A stretch of DNA of 64,000 nt from Cheilinus undulatus. Its lineage: Eukaryota; Chordata; Actinopteri; Labriformes; Labridae. Below, in pieces: positions 1 to 12,100 of the stretch (positions are counted from its first letter, which is position 1; the number at the start of each line of letters is the position of its first letter). Location of the stretch: positions 37,966,151 through 38,030,150 of the forward strand of contig NC_054877.1 in NCBI RefSeq assembly GCF_018320785.1. Direction: 5' to 3'. A program made the position numbers and the translations under genes. A model generated the notes under the pieces. That model searched no databases. It saw only the letters and a list, made by a program, of their open reading frames with translations, and was not told where the DNA came from.

Positions 1-590
1 CTGCAAACACTTGTAGTTGTTGCCACCAAGGATGGCACAACCAGTTATTGGCTTTAAGGAGCCGTTTCTTTTTCCACAAAGGGCCAGGTAGGTTTGGATT
101 ATGTTTTCCCTTAATAAATTAAATCGTAATTTAAATTTTGCATTTTGTTCTTACTTGGGTTATCTTTGTCTTATATTAACCCTTTAAAGCCTGAATATAC
201 AAATTATAGCCAGAAATTCTCTTTTTTTTTTGGAACTGAAATGTTTATTTCACTTTCTACTAAAATAAAAAAAAAATCCAAATTTCCATAAAATTTGACA
301 TATAGCCTATATTTTTTGTATCTTTTGTATCTATTTGATACATTAGGTGTTTTTTGTTAACTGATCATCCACTTGAGAGCATTTTTATCAAATGCAAATT
401 ATCAGATTGTATTCAGATTGTTTTTTAGTAATTTATTGATCATATTGATTACATAGAGGTATCATAAAAGTATGTATCAAATGTCACAACAGGCTTTAAG
501 GGGCTAAGATGTTTGATGATTTGAAACATCTTAGTGTGACAACTAAGAAAAAGGAGTCAGTAAGGAGGTTAATCATTTTTCACACCACTA
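1..590 (+). mobile_element. 3' end of a Tc1-like DNA transposon, cut by the window edge
   Basis: The first 175 bases (around 'ttgttgccaccaagga', 'ggttatctttgtctta') match the end of a common fish Tc1-like element and can be aligned by eye with the copy ending at 35,513. The tail resumes at about 507 ('tttgatgatttgaaac') and runs to the terminal inverted repeat end near 590 ('tttttcacaccacta'). The gap between is a separate MITE insertion at 180-503. Only the last few codons of the transposase and the 3' flank can be present; no open transposase frame is seen. Confidence 0.75.
180..503. mobile_element. TTAA-type MITE nested in the Tc1 tail
   Basis: The ends are inverted repeats, CCCTTTAAAGCCTG at 180 and CAGGCTTTAAGGGG ending at 503. 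They are flanked by TTAA (176-179) and CTAA (504-507), the latter a one-base decay of TTAA. CCC-starting termini with a TTAA duplication fit a piggyBac-like non-autonomous element. The interior is AT-rich with no reading frame. The same interior recurs at about 3,679-3,985 and, more diverged, at about 17,282-17,517. Family assignment is inferred from the ends alone. Confidence 0.6.
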
Positions 591-1046
591 ATATTTACAG
601 CTTTTTTTCCACGTACTTCAGTGCTTTCATGAGATAAATCAGTTGTTGCCAAATATATGTGGCAACTCGAAGTGCCAAAAGCAGGTGTTGCTTCAGGTAC
701 TTTCAGGCAGCCACGCAGTTTCTATAGGGGGGTGACCCTAGACTCTACACCAGCCTACAGCATCTATACAGAGACATCTTACCTATGCTTGACAGGAATG
801 CGACAGCTTCGTCCGACGCTTTCAACTCCTCTCCTTGGTCTTCGTCCTCAGTCCCCGTTGAGACAACGGCAAGACTGTCTTCTTCAAGCCGGGCGTCCAT
901 CAGTATCGCTTTATTTTACAACAGAAACTCCCGGAAGTGTCTCTACGTAGAGCGAACAGCTTTAGAGTAAAGATCTCTGCAGTGACAGACGGGTAGTTCC
1001 TGTCATTTCCCACAAAATCAGCTCTTAGCTGTACTTCAACTGCGGT
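197..1046. repeat. Direct segmental duplication, copy A
   Basis: This 850-base block is repeated in the same orientation at 3,679-4,523. It begins inside the TTAA MITE, runs through the Tc1 tail and a candidate minus-strand exon, and ends at 'cttcaactgcggt'. The two copies differ by scattered substitutions and short indels only. The block ends have no inverted or target-site repeats, so it looks like copying of a chromosomal segment rather than transposition. Copy A has the complete MITE and joins on to the rest of the Tc1 element, so it is probably the source. Confidence 0.85.
783..900 (-). CDS. Putative first coding exon of an unidentified minus-strand gene (partial)
   Basis: Read on the minus strand, an ATG at 900 opens 39 codons of acidic sequence starting MDARLEEDSLAVVSTG and including DEDQGEELKASDEAV, then a strong donor (ATAG|GTAAGA) at 782. 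The stretch is richer in CpG than its surroundings, as coding exons often are. Any later exons would lie to the left of the window, so the gene cannot be identified, and I do not recognise the peptide. Its orientation would make it divergent from the caspase gene, sharing the 1.0-1.9 kb interval as promoter. An identical-length copy sits at 4,260-4,377. It could be a chance frame; no splice acceptor partner is visible here. Confidence 0.4.
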
Positions 1047-1871
1047 CCTTTTTCATCTACAGAAAAGCAGATGAACGAATCAGAGTTGTTATGGCAACGA
1101 CGCGGCAGTACCGCAATGTCTGTTGTACGTGCGCAGCCGAATCTGAAGCTTTTCCAACTAAAGATCTGCCATTGGCTTAACAAAGAAAACATAGGCTACA
1201 TTTGCTAAGAAAAAGCTCCGTGTTGTATTCGCAGAAGTTGTTTGTTCTTAGTACCGAGCATAAGGACCATAGAACGAACCTGGTCACCAGCGTGTCGTTT
1301 TTTGTCTTATATTACTTTCGAGGGCAACGTCTTTGGAACTGCTTCTGTATCTCATTGAATGTTACCGTAATAATGGTTTAACTGTAATTTGGCAGAGCAG
1401 CAGTTAAACACTTGTGTTTCGAGTGAGGGGCAGGTTAAATTAGATTTTTTTCTTCCCCCTGCTCCTCTCTGGACGTGCAATGTAATGGAGTTCTGAATTA
1501 TTTCTTTGACAAAAAAAATTGAACTTTACCATGACCAGAACAAATAAAAATGAGATGAAATATGCATGTTGTTTTCAATTAGTTTGGTAACCCCTTCTAA
1601 TCTATTTTTGGAGCTTTAATGTTCTTCAAGTCACAGGTAACCTCAAAAAGGAGGCAGTAAATGATTTTTCAAAATAAAATTGTAACATTTTTTATGTTGA
1701 AAGAGTTTGATACAGCTTCCTCAATAAAAGATCAAATTTCCAGCAGCCGCACATATCGACCTTGTTACCTAATCCGAACAAATAATAATCTGCCAGTTAT
1801 ATCTTAATCCCTCTTCGCTTCTTATGTTCCTCAAACTTCTTTTATTTTGAAGGTTCGAACGGCGGGCTCTC
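1047..1871. promoter_or_regulatory. Candidate divergent promoter between the minus-strand exon and casp10
   Basis: This unique-looking interval lies between the candidate minus-strand exon and the putative first exon of casp10. The part at 1,070-1,160 is comparatively CpG-rich ('gcaacgacgcggcag', 'tgtacgtgcgcagccg'), unlike the AT-rich DNA on either side. 'gtgcgcag' resembles an NRF1 half-site. No TATA box stands out. Promoter function is inferred from position and composition only. Confidence 0.3.
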
Positions 1872-2048
1872 ATGTCCACTGAAAATGAAACTAACGGAAG
1901 TGCTCAGTGGGTTCACCGGTGGGATTCGAGGAAGAAGGTTTCAGCCACAAGAAGACTTAAAGTTTACAATTTTGATATAAAGAAGGAGAAGATTTTACTA
2001 GATTACAGGGTTAGCGGGTTTTCACTCTTGGAACGAAAGTTGGAAGCG
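1872..2048 (+). other. Putative first exon (5' leader) of casp10 carrying an upstream ORF
   Basis: The segment ends at a consensus donor (GAAGCG|GTAAGT at 2,049). The next plausible acceptor is at 3,106, just before the casp10 start codon, so this is a likely untranslated first exon. An ATG at 1,872 is open for 59 codons to the donor. After splicing it stays open 19 more codons and stops at the TGA in 'acagggtga', overlapping the casp10 ATG in another frame, so it would be an overlapping upstream ORF of 78 codons. The exon's true 5' end is not visible. Whether this exon joins casp10 is inference. Confidence 0.4.
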
Positions 2049-3106
2049 GTAAGTTGAAAGTTTTAACTCTGTGAATTAACTGCTAAACTGTGGGTAGATG
2101 TTAGATATACGGTAACGCTAGCTAACTTACTGTAACTGACGTAATGTTAGAGTAAATGTTGAGACCCAAAAGTTTGTCTATTCCCTCTTTTGAAAAAGAT
2201 AAATGATTTGACGTAACTTTTTTCCTTTTTTGTGTTGAAGAGTTTTTAGTCTTTTCAAAATATTTTTGGGTGACGTGTTGACGAAAACAGCCGTCAACAC
2301 GGTGACTGTGGGGGTTTTCAGTGACGTCATTCTTATTTTATATTTTCACTCTATATTTTAATGTTGTCTTTATAGCTTATTTAACAGATTTTATGTAGTT
2401 ACACTTATTTGTTTTTTTCCAATTTATTTTATTTTTTAATTTGTTGACCAGCTCCGATATGTTACGGATTGTTCGAAATTATATGAATAAAACATTAATT
2501 AATTATTTTAAAAAGACCAGTTTCACTGGCAGGAGAGTAATTCAATTCAAACTTTATCAGAAAGTCGTAGGTTAATATTATTACTTCGTTACATAATACA
2601 CGAAAGAGTTCAATGCGATTTTCTAAATGTGAAATAAATCAAGGTTTTAAATAAAGTGATCATGAAAGTGCCGCATAATGTGCCTCTTCTTTACACTTGA
2701 CAATACTGCGATTTGTGATTGCATTTATGATATATATAATTTGTATCCTGAGTCTGCTGAAAGAAAATGTAAAGAATAATGATAGTTTTTAAGTGTGTGT
2801 TCCTCAACTCAAAATATTCAAATATTAAGGGGCATAAAATCCACAAAACCTGAAGTTTTTACTGTACTGCTTCAAAATAACTTTATATTTTCCAAAAAAA
2901 CATTTTTTTCCTTTATTTGGAAAAAAGGCAGTTCTTCAAAGTGCAATAGTGGCACTTTTTAATACTTATAGACCTTTCTCCTGGCATTTTTGTAAACCTT
3001 TCAAGTGCTACCATTTAATGTGTAATGTTAGTTTTCATTCCTTTGTTTTTGCTTCCTAACACAAGGACAGTAGTTATCTCCACTGTTTCTCTCTCTCCAC
3101 CTATAG
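2049..3106 (+). other. Putative leader intron, no recognised content
   Basis: AT-rich sequence between the putative leader exon and the first coding exon of casp10. I see no coding sequence or family-assignable repeat in it. A pyrimidine tract ('tttctctctctccacctatag') ends it at the acceptor. Confidence 0.4.
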
Positions 3107-3153
3107 ATCAGTGAGCTGATCTTCTGGTCCGTGCTGGTGGGAGTGGGTCCGTC

Positions 3154-6100
3154 ATGGACAGGGTGAAACTGTCCCGTATAGACGAGGAGCTGGATTCCTC
3201 TGAGGTGGCGGCTCTGTGCTTCTTGTGTCGTGATGTTGTCACCAAGAAACGGCTAGAGGGGGTAAAAACCATATATACTTTGTACTTTTTGCACTTTTCC
3301 CAAGCCCATGTCTGAGGAAAAGTCAGTGTTACACTTTAAGATAGGCTTTAGAATTCCACCACATTAAGATGTTGCATTGTCAATGTGTAGTTTTCATCCT
3401 TTGTTCCCCTGTGTAATGATATTTTTCGTGATCTCTGAAAAGAAAAAATCAAGACGAACTTGGAAAACTAGAAATGGTAATAAGATGTTTATTTTTCTGG
3501 TGAATTGGGGGTTGTTAGGGTGCTCCATATGAGTGGGTAAATATTAGATATAAAAGGCATAAAATATTAAGCCAAAAAAAAAAAAAAAACTCAGTGGAAA
3601 TTTTCTACAAGCTTCCAACCAAATAATAAGTTAAACTTGATATTATTCCATAATGTTTCCAGGACCAATTTCTTTTACATACAAATTCTAGCCAGAAATT
3701 CTCATTTTTTTGGAACTGAAATGTTTATTTCACTTTCTACTAAAATAAAAAAAAATCCAAATTTCTATAAAATTTGACACATAGCCTATATTTTTTGTAT
3801 CCTTTGTATCTATTTGATACATTAGGTGTTTTTGTTAACTGATCATCCACTTGAGAGCATTTTTATCAAATGCAAATTATCAGATTGTATTCAGATTTTT
3901 TTTAGTAATTTATTGATCATATTGATTACATAGAGGTATCATAAAAGTATGTATCAAATGTCACAACAGGCTTTAAGGGGCTAAGATGTTTGATGATTTG
4001 AAACATCTTAGTGTGACAACTATGAAAAAGGAGTCAGTAAGGAGGCAAATCATTTTTCACACCACTGTAATATTTACAGCTTTTTTCCACGTATTTCAGT
4101 GCTTTCATGAGATAAATCAGTTGTTGCCAAATATATGTGGTGACTGGAAGTGCCAAAAGCAGGTGTTGCTTCAGGTACTTTCAGGCAGCCACGCAGTTTC
4201 TATAGGGGGCGACCCTAGACTCTACACCAGCCTACAGCATCTATACAGAGACATCTTACCTATGCTGGACAGGAATGCGACAGCTTCGTCCGACGCTTTC
4301 AACTCCTCTCCTTGGTCTTCGTCCTCAGTCCCCGTTGAGACAACGGCAAGACTGTCTTCTTCAAGCTGGGCGTCCATCAGTATCGCTTTATTTTACAACA
4401 GAAACTCCGGGAAGTGTCTCTACGTAGAGCGAACAGCTTTAGAGTAAAGATTTCTGCAGTGACAGACGGGTAGTTCCTGTCATTTCCCACAAAATCAGCT
4501 CTTAGCTGTACTTCAACTGCGGTGACTGAATTTTGTGAGATGAAGTCTACCTGCTGAAACAGATGTATTTTAAACATAATTTCCCTCATGTTGTCAGTGA
4601 TTGCATTGATTGAATTCTTATGGGTTTGTTCTTGTGTCTTTTGGTCGTTCTCTCACAGGTCCGGGATGCTAAAGATCTTTTCCTGAAACTAGAAGAGAAA
4701 GGTCTGATGGAGAACGAGTTTTTTCTTTCTCAGCTACTGGATACAATCCGTCGAGCAGACCTCCTCAGTCTGCTTGAGACAGACAGCAGGAGACCAGAAG
4801 AAACCGATGCAGCCCCCATGCTGTCAGCTTACACGTGAGATCTATTACAACTATGAGGTTCAACAGCATGGCAAAATTACAACACAGTCAATGTGATTTC
4901 CATAGCTGGCTCATTTGCTTTTTTCCCACGCCTCTGTTCTTTCTATCAGGGTGATGCTGTATGAAATTTATCAGGACTTCACCCAGGAGAACTTTGAGAA
5001 GATGAAGTTTCTGCTGGACGGTGATCGGAACAACAAGCTGGACAAAAGAAAACTTGAGTTGTGTAAGGTGAGATCTCACCAACATCTATAGATCTACTAG
5101 ATATGGTTACAGAACGTCTCTTTATGGACTTTTGAGTAAAAGCTGAACATCCAACAGGTTTAAAAGAAAATTAGTTTGCGGTCTAAAAATATTATAATAA
5201 CACTTTTTTTTATTGAGTTTCAACAAACCTCATAGCCAACATTGTTACTCAGCTGTTACAGTAATCTGCAACCTCAGTGAAATATTTTTATTAAAGCTAT
5301 GAAGACCCAGCTCCATGAAGAATGAATTGCACACACTCATAGCACCAGGATTTGCACACAATCAGGGCTCACTTTTTACACCGTTTTTGCATCAGGCCCA
5401 ATAAAGAATTTGCACTGATGATCATACGGCGGTCTAACATACCCATAAAGTTTGGTAGTTGTGCACATTTTGTGCCTCTTTTGCCATGTGGCAAAGCATT
5501 GTGGGAAATTATTGATACATTTTTATTGTCGAAAAAATCAAAGGACACGCTGTAATTTTGACTGGTGTTTAACAGCGTTACTTTTAAGACTGTTGTAATT
5601 AGCACTGGCCAAAGTCACAAATTAGCAGTCCCAAAGTCCCATGTAAAGACAGACAAGTTTTGGGTTAAGTCAGACTGCCTAAACTTTGAATATCAAGTCC
5701 TAGAAAAGTAATTGGTCCTTCACCAAATAAGAAGTAACTTACATTTCCCTTAACTTGCCCCTTTTTTCAGCATCGTAGTTTTCAGCCTCTTTGATTTTAC
5801 TGTTGTGCATCTAAGTTTACTAAATCTTCCTATAAAGCCAACATTATCTAAGGCAGTGCTTCCCAAAATGTGGGGCTGGGCCCTCTGGTGGGCCCCATAG
5901 GTACAATACGTGGGCTGTGAAAGGTCATTTACAGTAACAAAAAAAATTATAGAATTAAAAAAAAAAAAAACTCAGTTGTGTTTTAAATGATCATGAAATA
6001 CTTGATTTCATGTCATTATTTTAAATCTCAAAATAAACAAAACACAGCAAGAAGTTTTTATTTACATCACCTTTTTGTCATTTATGTTGGTCTGATGTAT

Positions 6101-9100
6101 TCGATCAGTGTCACAGATGAATTGGTTTTGGATTAACTGGTGACACTGTTAAGCATTCTACTATAACACACACTTCCTGATTTGAGGAATTCATCAGTAC
6201 CTTCAAAGATATTAATGCTTTAAGGCAGGAGTGTCAAACTCAAGACCCGGGGCTGAATCCGGACCATGGAACAGATGATCTCAGATTTCTCTTATAACTG
6301 GCTCATCAGTCTGAGGTCTGCAGATTTCCTCAGGTATAAAAATGTAAATTATCCTTGGTGATTTAAGATATCCTTGTTAAGTCACAAAAGCTGAAAAAGG
6401 AAGGAGTAAAAATATTTAGAAAAGAAGTCAGGAATGTGGGAAAAGAAATTAATTGTGTTTTCATTTCACATTTTCCATTTTGAATCTCACAATTAGGACT
6501 CAAACTTAGGATTTTGACTTTTTATTTTGTGCTTTAAACATTTCAACTCATAATTTTGACTTCTCATATAAGATTTTGAGCTTTAAGATTCATAATTCTG
6601 ATTTTTAATTCAGGTTTTGACCTTTTTAATCAATTATTTTATGTTTTATCTCATATATTCAAATCCATACTTTGACTTCATAATCCCATAGTTTGACCTT
6701 TTACACTCACAATTTAAGATTATGAATCATATTTTGACTTTTAATATTATGATTACAAATTTTATTTTGGATTTTGACCTTTTAAACTCATCATTTTGAC
6801 TTTCTTTCTTATATAATTACCTTTAAAAACATGATTTTTCAATTTCAGTTTCACGTTTTAACCTTTTTGAACTTTTTAAATGTCAAAATCATTTATGGTG
6901 AAACAAGTTGTAAGTAAGTCCCTAATGATGTTGTCAAGGAGAATTTAAAGTCATCAAATCCATAACTTAAGTCTGCACTTCTTTAAGAAGTAAAAGATCT
7001 TCCCAGACCCAAAATAACACACATAAACCCAGTTGTGCATAAATTTGCATAATTTTGGATGCAGCTGATTGATTTACAAGTGGATTAAATGTAGTGATTT
7101 GCCAGTAAGCTTTAGACCCACCTCTGCTTCAGCTCATTGTCTGTTGACTGAAAGTTTGTTGTAGATATAGTTTCCAGTATGGCGACTGCCATGTGTATAC
7201 AGTCTATGAACTAAAGCTGAAAATTATCCTAATTAATTGTTGATTAATTACCACAGTTAATCCCTTCTTCTTGTGTGTCAGAGTTTGAGCCAGATGTGAT
7301 TAACAAATTGACTACCAAGATGTCCATGCAGTGTTTTTTCTCCACTCTTCTCTTTCTTGATATTGTTAGCTCTGGTCACTAGTTTAATATGTAAGTCTTT
7401 CATTATTGTATGTGTGTATATGCAACAAAACACAAAAAATTTTGCTCCAAGAAGTTGATTCTTTTAAAATGTATTTTATATATTGCTAGAATTTTTTGTT
7501 GATATAAATACCAAGCAGAGCCGAAGGACTTTTGTACTTCTACCAGATTTTACGGAGTAACAATCACCCTCATTTCTGTATGAGGAGAGCTTTTCACCTC
7601 AGTCTCCTCTGTTACTTACAGACAGCACTGGACTTATTTGCTGAGATGGAAAGGGCTGGTTTACTGTCAAACCGAAAACTTGATGTGCTGCATAAAATAC
7701 TGCAGGAGCTTGACCGACAACTGGCAAGGATGGTAGAGCACCACATGCAAGGTATCAAACAAACTTCAGCACACAAATGCATCAAATGTAATATTTACAC
7801 CGTGTTCCACATTATTATGCAAATGATATTTTTCTCTGATTTTCCTAAATATTAATGCAAATGATAGTCAGAATATTTTTCAAGTCATCAGCCATTAGAA
7901 CATAATTCAAATGTTTTTGAACAAACTTCATAATGACAAATATTATTTTTAAAAAAATAAAAACCTCAAAATGCACTGTTCCACATTATTAAGCACAACA
8001 GCTTTTTAAAACATTTTATAGGTTGTAAAGAACTGAAAATGGTCATTTGTAGAAATTGCAGCATCAGGGGGTCATATTTACTGAAATCAAAGCTATTTCA
8101 ATCAAAAACATCTTAACAGGACAAGTTCCATGTTAACATAGGAGCCCTTCTTTGATATCACCTTCACTATTCTTGCATCCATTGAACTTGGGAGTTTTTG
8201 GAGAGTTTCTGCTAGAATTTTTTTTGCAGCATGTCAGAATATCCTCCCAGAGCTGCTGTTTTGATGTGAACTGCCTCTCACCCTCATAGATCTTTAGCTT
8301 GAGGATGCTCCAAAGGTTCCCAGTAGGGTTGAGATCAGGGGAGGATGGGGGCCACACCATGAGTTTCACGCTTAATTTTTCCTGAAATATCGAATGTTTT
8401 CATTCCTTGTCCAAGGCATTGCACTATTTGACACTTTTCAGCAGCAGAGAGATCCTTTTACTTTCCCATATTGCTGAAACCTATGGCCTGCTTAATAATG
8501 TGGAACGTGGAAAAATGCATTTTGAGGTTTTTATTTAAAAAAAAATAATAGTTATCATTATGAAGTTTGTTCAAAAACATTTGAAATATACTCTAACTGT
8601 TGATGACTTGAAAAATAGTATGACTGTCATTTGCATTGATATTTAGAAAATCAGAGAAAAACGTTGTTTGCATAATAATGTGGAACACGGTGTAGATAAC
8701 ATTTGTCAATGATTGTTGTCTTTCAGGATTAACTGAGCCTGTTGTACCTCCTCATGTCAGCATGGATCACCAGGTAGATGTCTGTGTCTGAATGTCTATG
8801 TGCTTAACAGTAGGTCCAATAATGAGACAGTTTACTGAGGACTTTCTTTTCTTTCCACAGAGGATCAACAACAATCCTTTGCTGGTTCAGCCCTCTCTGT
8901 CTGTGACTGAGTCTCAGCCCAGCTGTAAGTCTCTCTGACATCTTCTTCTATTGGCACAGTCATCGATTAAGGAGTGCCCTACACGTTCCACTGTCATGTT
9001 TAATTTTTATGACACATATAAGAAATACAAGTGTGCTCTGTTTTTGTTCTTCAGATGGAGGAGAGAGTGTGTACTCAGATTCAGATCCAATTACAGAGTC

Positions 9101-12100
9101 TCCTTCTCTTCATGACCTGGTATCATTTACACATTAACATCACTCTTCATTATGAGTCATTAAAAGTAATGTGAAGATTTGACTTTGTGGTTGTATTTTT
9201 TACCTTTAGGCGGATTATTACGACATGAATCATAACCCGCGTGGTCTGTGTGTGATCTTCAACAACGAGGAATTTCCAGTGGGGATGGGAAGGCGAAGAG
9301 GGTCCAAGATGGATGAGGGTATGAATTTCTCCATTTCAGAACCAACATCTACTTAAAGCATGATAACATGTACACTGAAGTTGTCTTGTCATTTTGGTAG
9401 TTTGCTAACAACACAAAGGTAGTGTACAAATAGAAAGCTAGTGAACAGCAGTACTCCTGGGGTCAAGTGCACCACCTGTGCCTAAATAAAGTCAGTCTTA
9501 TCTCCTACGTCCATCTTAGCTTCGACTGACTTAGAGGCATAAAATTTACACCAAGTGCACCACGTGTATCATAGGGCGGTCATAACTGCACACGGCCCTC
9601 ACGGAAAGTTTCTAAATAACATATAGGTGGTCTGGTTCAGTTTGGTATCCGTATTTGTTTGCAGTTTACATGTAGAGCATTTGAAACTTAAATAACTTTT
9701 TAATGCACCCTGAGCAGTTAGGAGTTCAGCTTCTTGTCCAAAGGAACCAAGGAAATGGACTGGTATTTCTTTGACAACCAGACCAATTTCCATGCTTTGG
9801 TTCACACAAGGACTTGAACTGGTTACCCTCCAGCTCAAACCCAAAACCATACAGACTGCAGCCTCTACTATGATGTAATTTTACATTCTAAGGTTTTTTT
9901 CTTCCCTTTTTTATACAATGCAGACGCCCTGCACCAGTTGTTTGAAAAACTTGGCTTCACTGTGGTGGTTTATCTCAACCTGACTGCAAACGACATGGAA
10001 CAGAAAGTGCAACATCTGAGCAAGAGGAATTTTTCTGAGGACGATGCCTTGGTGAGCTTCCCACATATGGTCATTTTCTTTATTTAATTGCCTAAAAATA
10101 ATAAATGATAAATAGAATAGGTGAGCCTTGTCCCACAATTTTCAGTATTAATTTCTTTGAACACTGAGTCCACTTTTTCAATCAGAAATTTCTGCAAGAT
10201 AAAACAAGACTGGCTGCACACAGTACATCTATGATGGCCACTCTCGCAATAAAACAACAATGCACAATATTTTATTTTATATTGTGCATTCTTGGAATAT
10301 CAGTGCTTAATAAATATTTACATAATTTTATAATTGATTTATTCTTAGAAGCATTAATATTAATTTATGTAATTGTAATTGATTTTAGTGAGGTTAGTAC
10401 ACAGTCATAGCCATAAATGCAAAGGCACTAATAATTGGCATAATAATTTGTTTGGGTTTTTTGGTTTTTGGCCTTGGTTTCTTTTTTTTATTTGGTTTTC
10501 GGTTTCGGCCAAGAATTTTCATTTCGGTGCATCCCTACTGAGTGGTATTGAAAAGCCTTCCAATTTGAAACTTAAAGTTTGAATCCTGCTGTAGATTTGT
10601 AGTCAGGGCACAGACAAGTAAAGGTATGATAAATAAACTTTTAACAACTGTGTTTCTTTAAAATCTCTTAAAGACAGTGAGTTATATATGTTTTTTAACC
10701 TTCAAGTGTAATTGCTTGCACACAGACTATCCAGTGTTTAACTACAGCTAAGGTTTGTTATCGTGAACATTTTTCAAGTTGTTTCAGTCATAAACCTGTC
10801 GGCCTTCGTCCTCAGGTGGTGTGCGTGCTGTCTCATGGATTAAAGGGAACCGTCTTTGGCACTGATGAACAGGAGGTGTTCATCCGAGACCTTATGCTTC
10901 CCTTCACCAGTGTGAGAGTTCCCAGCTTGGCAGGAAAGCCCAAAATCTTCTTCATCCAAGCGTGCCAGGGAAGCGGCTACCAGGAGGGGGCTGTGCCACA
11001 TCCCCCTAGACCGAGACAGGCGAGCCAGCACATTCAGAAGCACCTGGAAGAAGACGCTGGCCGTGTGCCGGAGGAGACGGTGCCCGCGGACGCTGATTTC
11101 CTGCTGGGTATGGCCACCGTGCAGGAGTGCAAGTCATTCAGACACACTGCCACTGGCTCCATCTTCATCCAGGAGCTGTGCAAGCAGCTTAAGAGAGCAG
11201 CAGAGAGGTGAGGATGATTCCAGACATGGTTCAGCCCAGTAAGACCAATGATTTGCGATGGGATGAGACGGTTCTAGAAAATTGCTGGTGAGAGTCGAAG
11301 CAGTCAGAACCGAGCTGTTGCACCTCAAATCAAACCATCTGATGTAGTCACCAGCAGTTCAGCCAGTCAAGTCACAGGCGGCTGGTTTCAGAATGCTGCA
11401 AGCAGATAAATGTGAAAGGGAAATATAAATCTCTTTTTGAAAGCCTATAAACACCAACTCCGTCAGATAGTCATGCTATTACTTTTAGAAATATCATTCT
11501 TCTCATTGATCCTCCTGATAATCCCTTGTCATCACCATCATAGCATGGCAGCAAAATTTTACAACACATATAAGCACAAAAATGCTTTGCTAGATCAGTC
11601 TTGTTATAACCAAGACATCTGCTGAGAATGATTAATTTTCTGTGGACAAATCTAGCTCCTACAGCCTTGAATTTCTCATGGATTATCTCATAAAGTACAG
11701 CCCTTCCTGCTTAGCCAAATAAAGTAAAGGAGAGCCTTTAACAGACAGTGATTCTATTTCAAATTTCATATTTATCTGCTTCTTGGAAATAATTAGGCCT
11801 GCATCTATCTTTTTGAAGATTTAACACTGAAACTTCAGCCTGCCAAACTCTGGTCTCCTCCATTGGCTGCAATCATTGTGCAGTCCTAAAATTGACTGTT
11901 CTTTTACAGTATAATAAACAACTTTTCATTTGAAGTTAAAGGTTTACATCAGCTCAAACAAAGCAGACCTCTCACCTCCTTAAATGACCTAAGTATTTAT
12001 ATTTAAATATGACCCCAGCATGAAACAAGGTGTCTAATTTAATGTCTTTCTGCTGTTTTCTTTGCAGCCCAGAAATGGACGATCTTCTCTCTGTGCTGAC

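Noticed and set aside
3986-4447. A 153-codon plus-strand reading frame
   Set aside because: It starts in the Tc1 tail and continues through the antisense of the candidate minus-strand exon. Copy A has the frame broken by an extra base, and the peptide has no recognisable domain.
197-4523. Direct repeats of about 850 bases read as terminal repeats of an LTR element
   Set aside because: No TG...CA ends, primer-binding site or polypurine tract, the repeats begin inside a MITE, and the DNA between them contains a host caspase exon.
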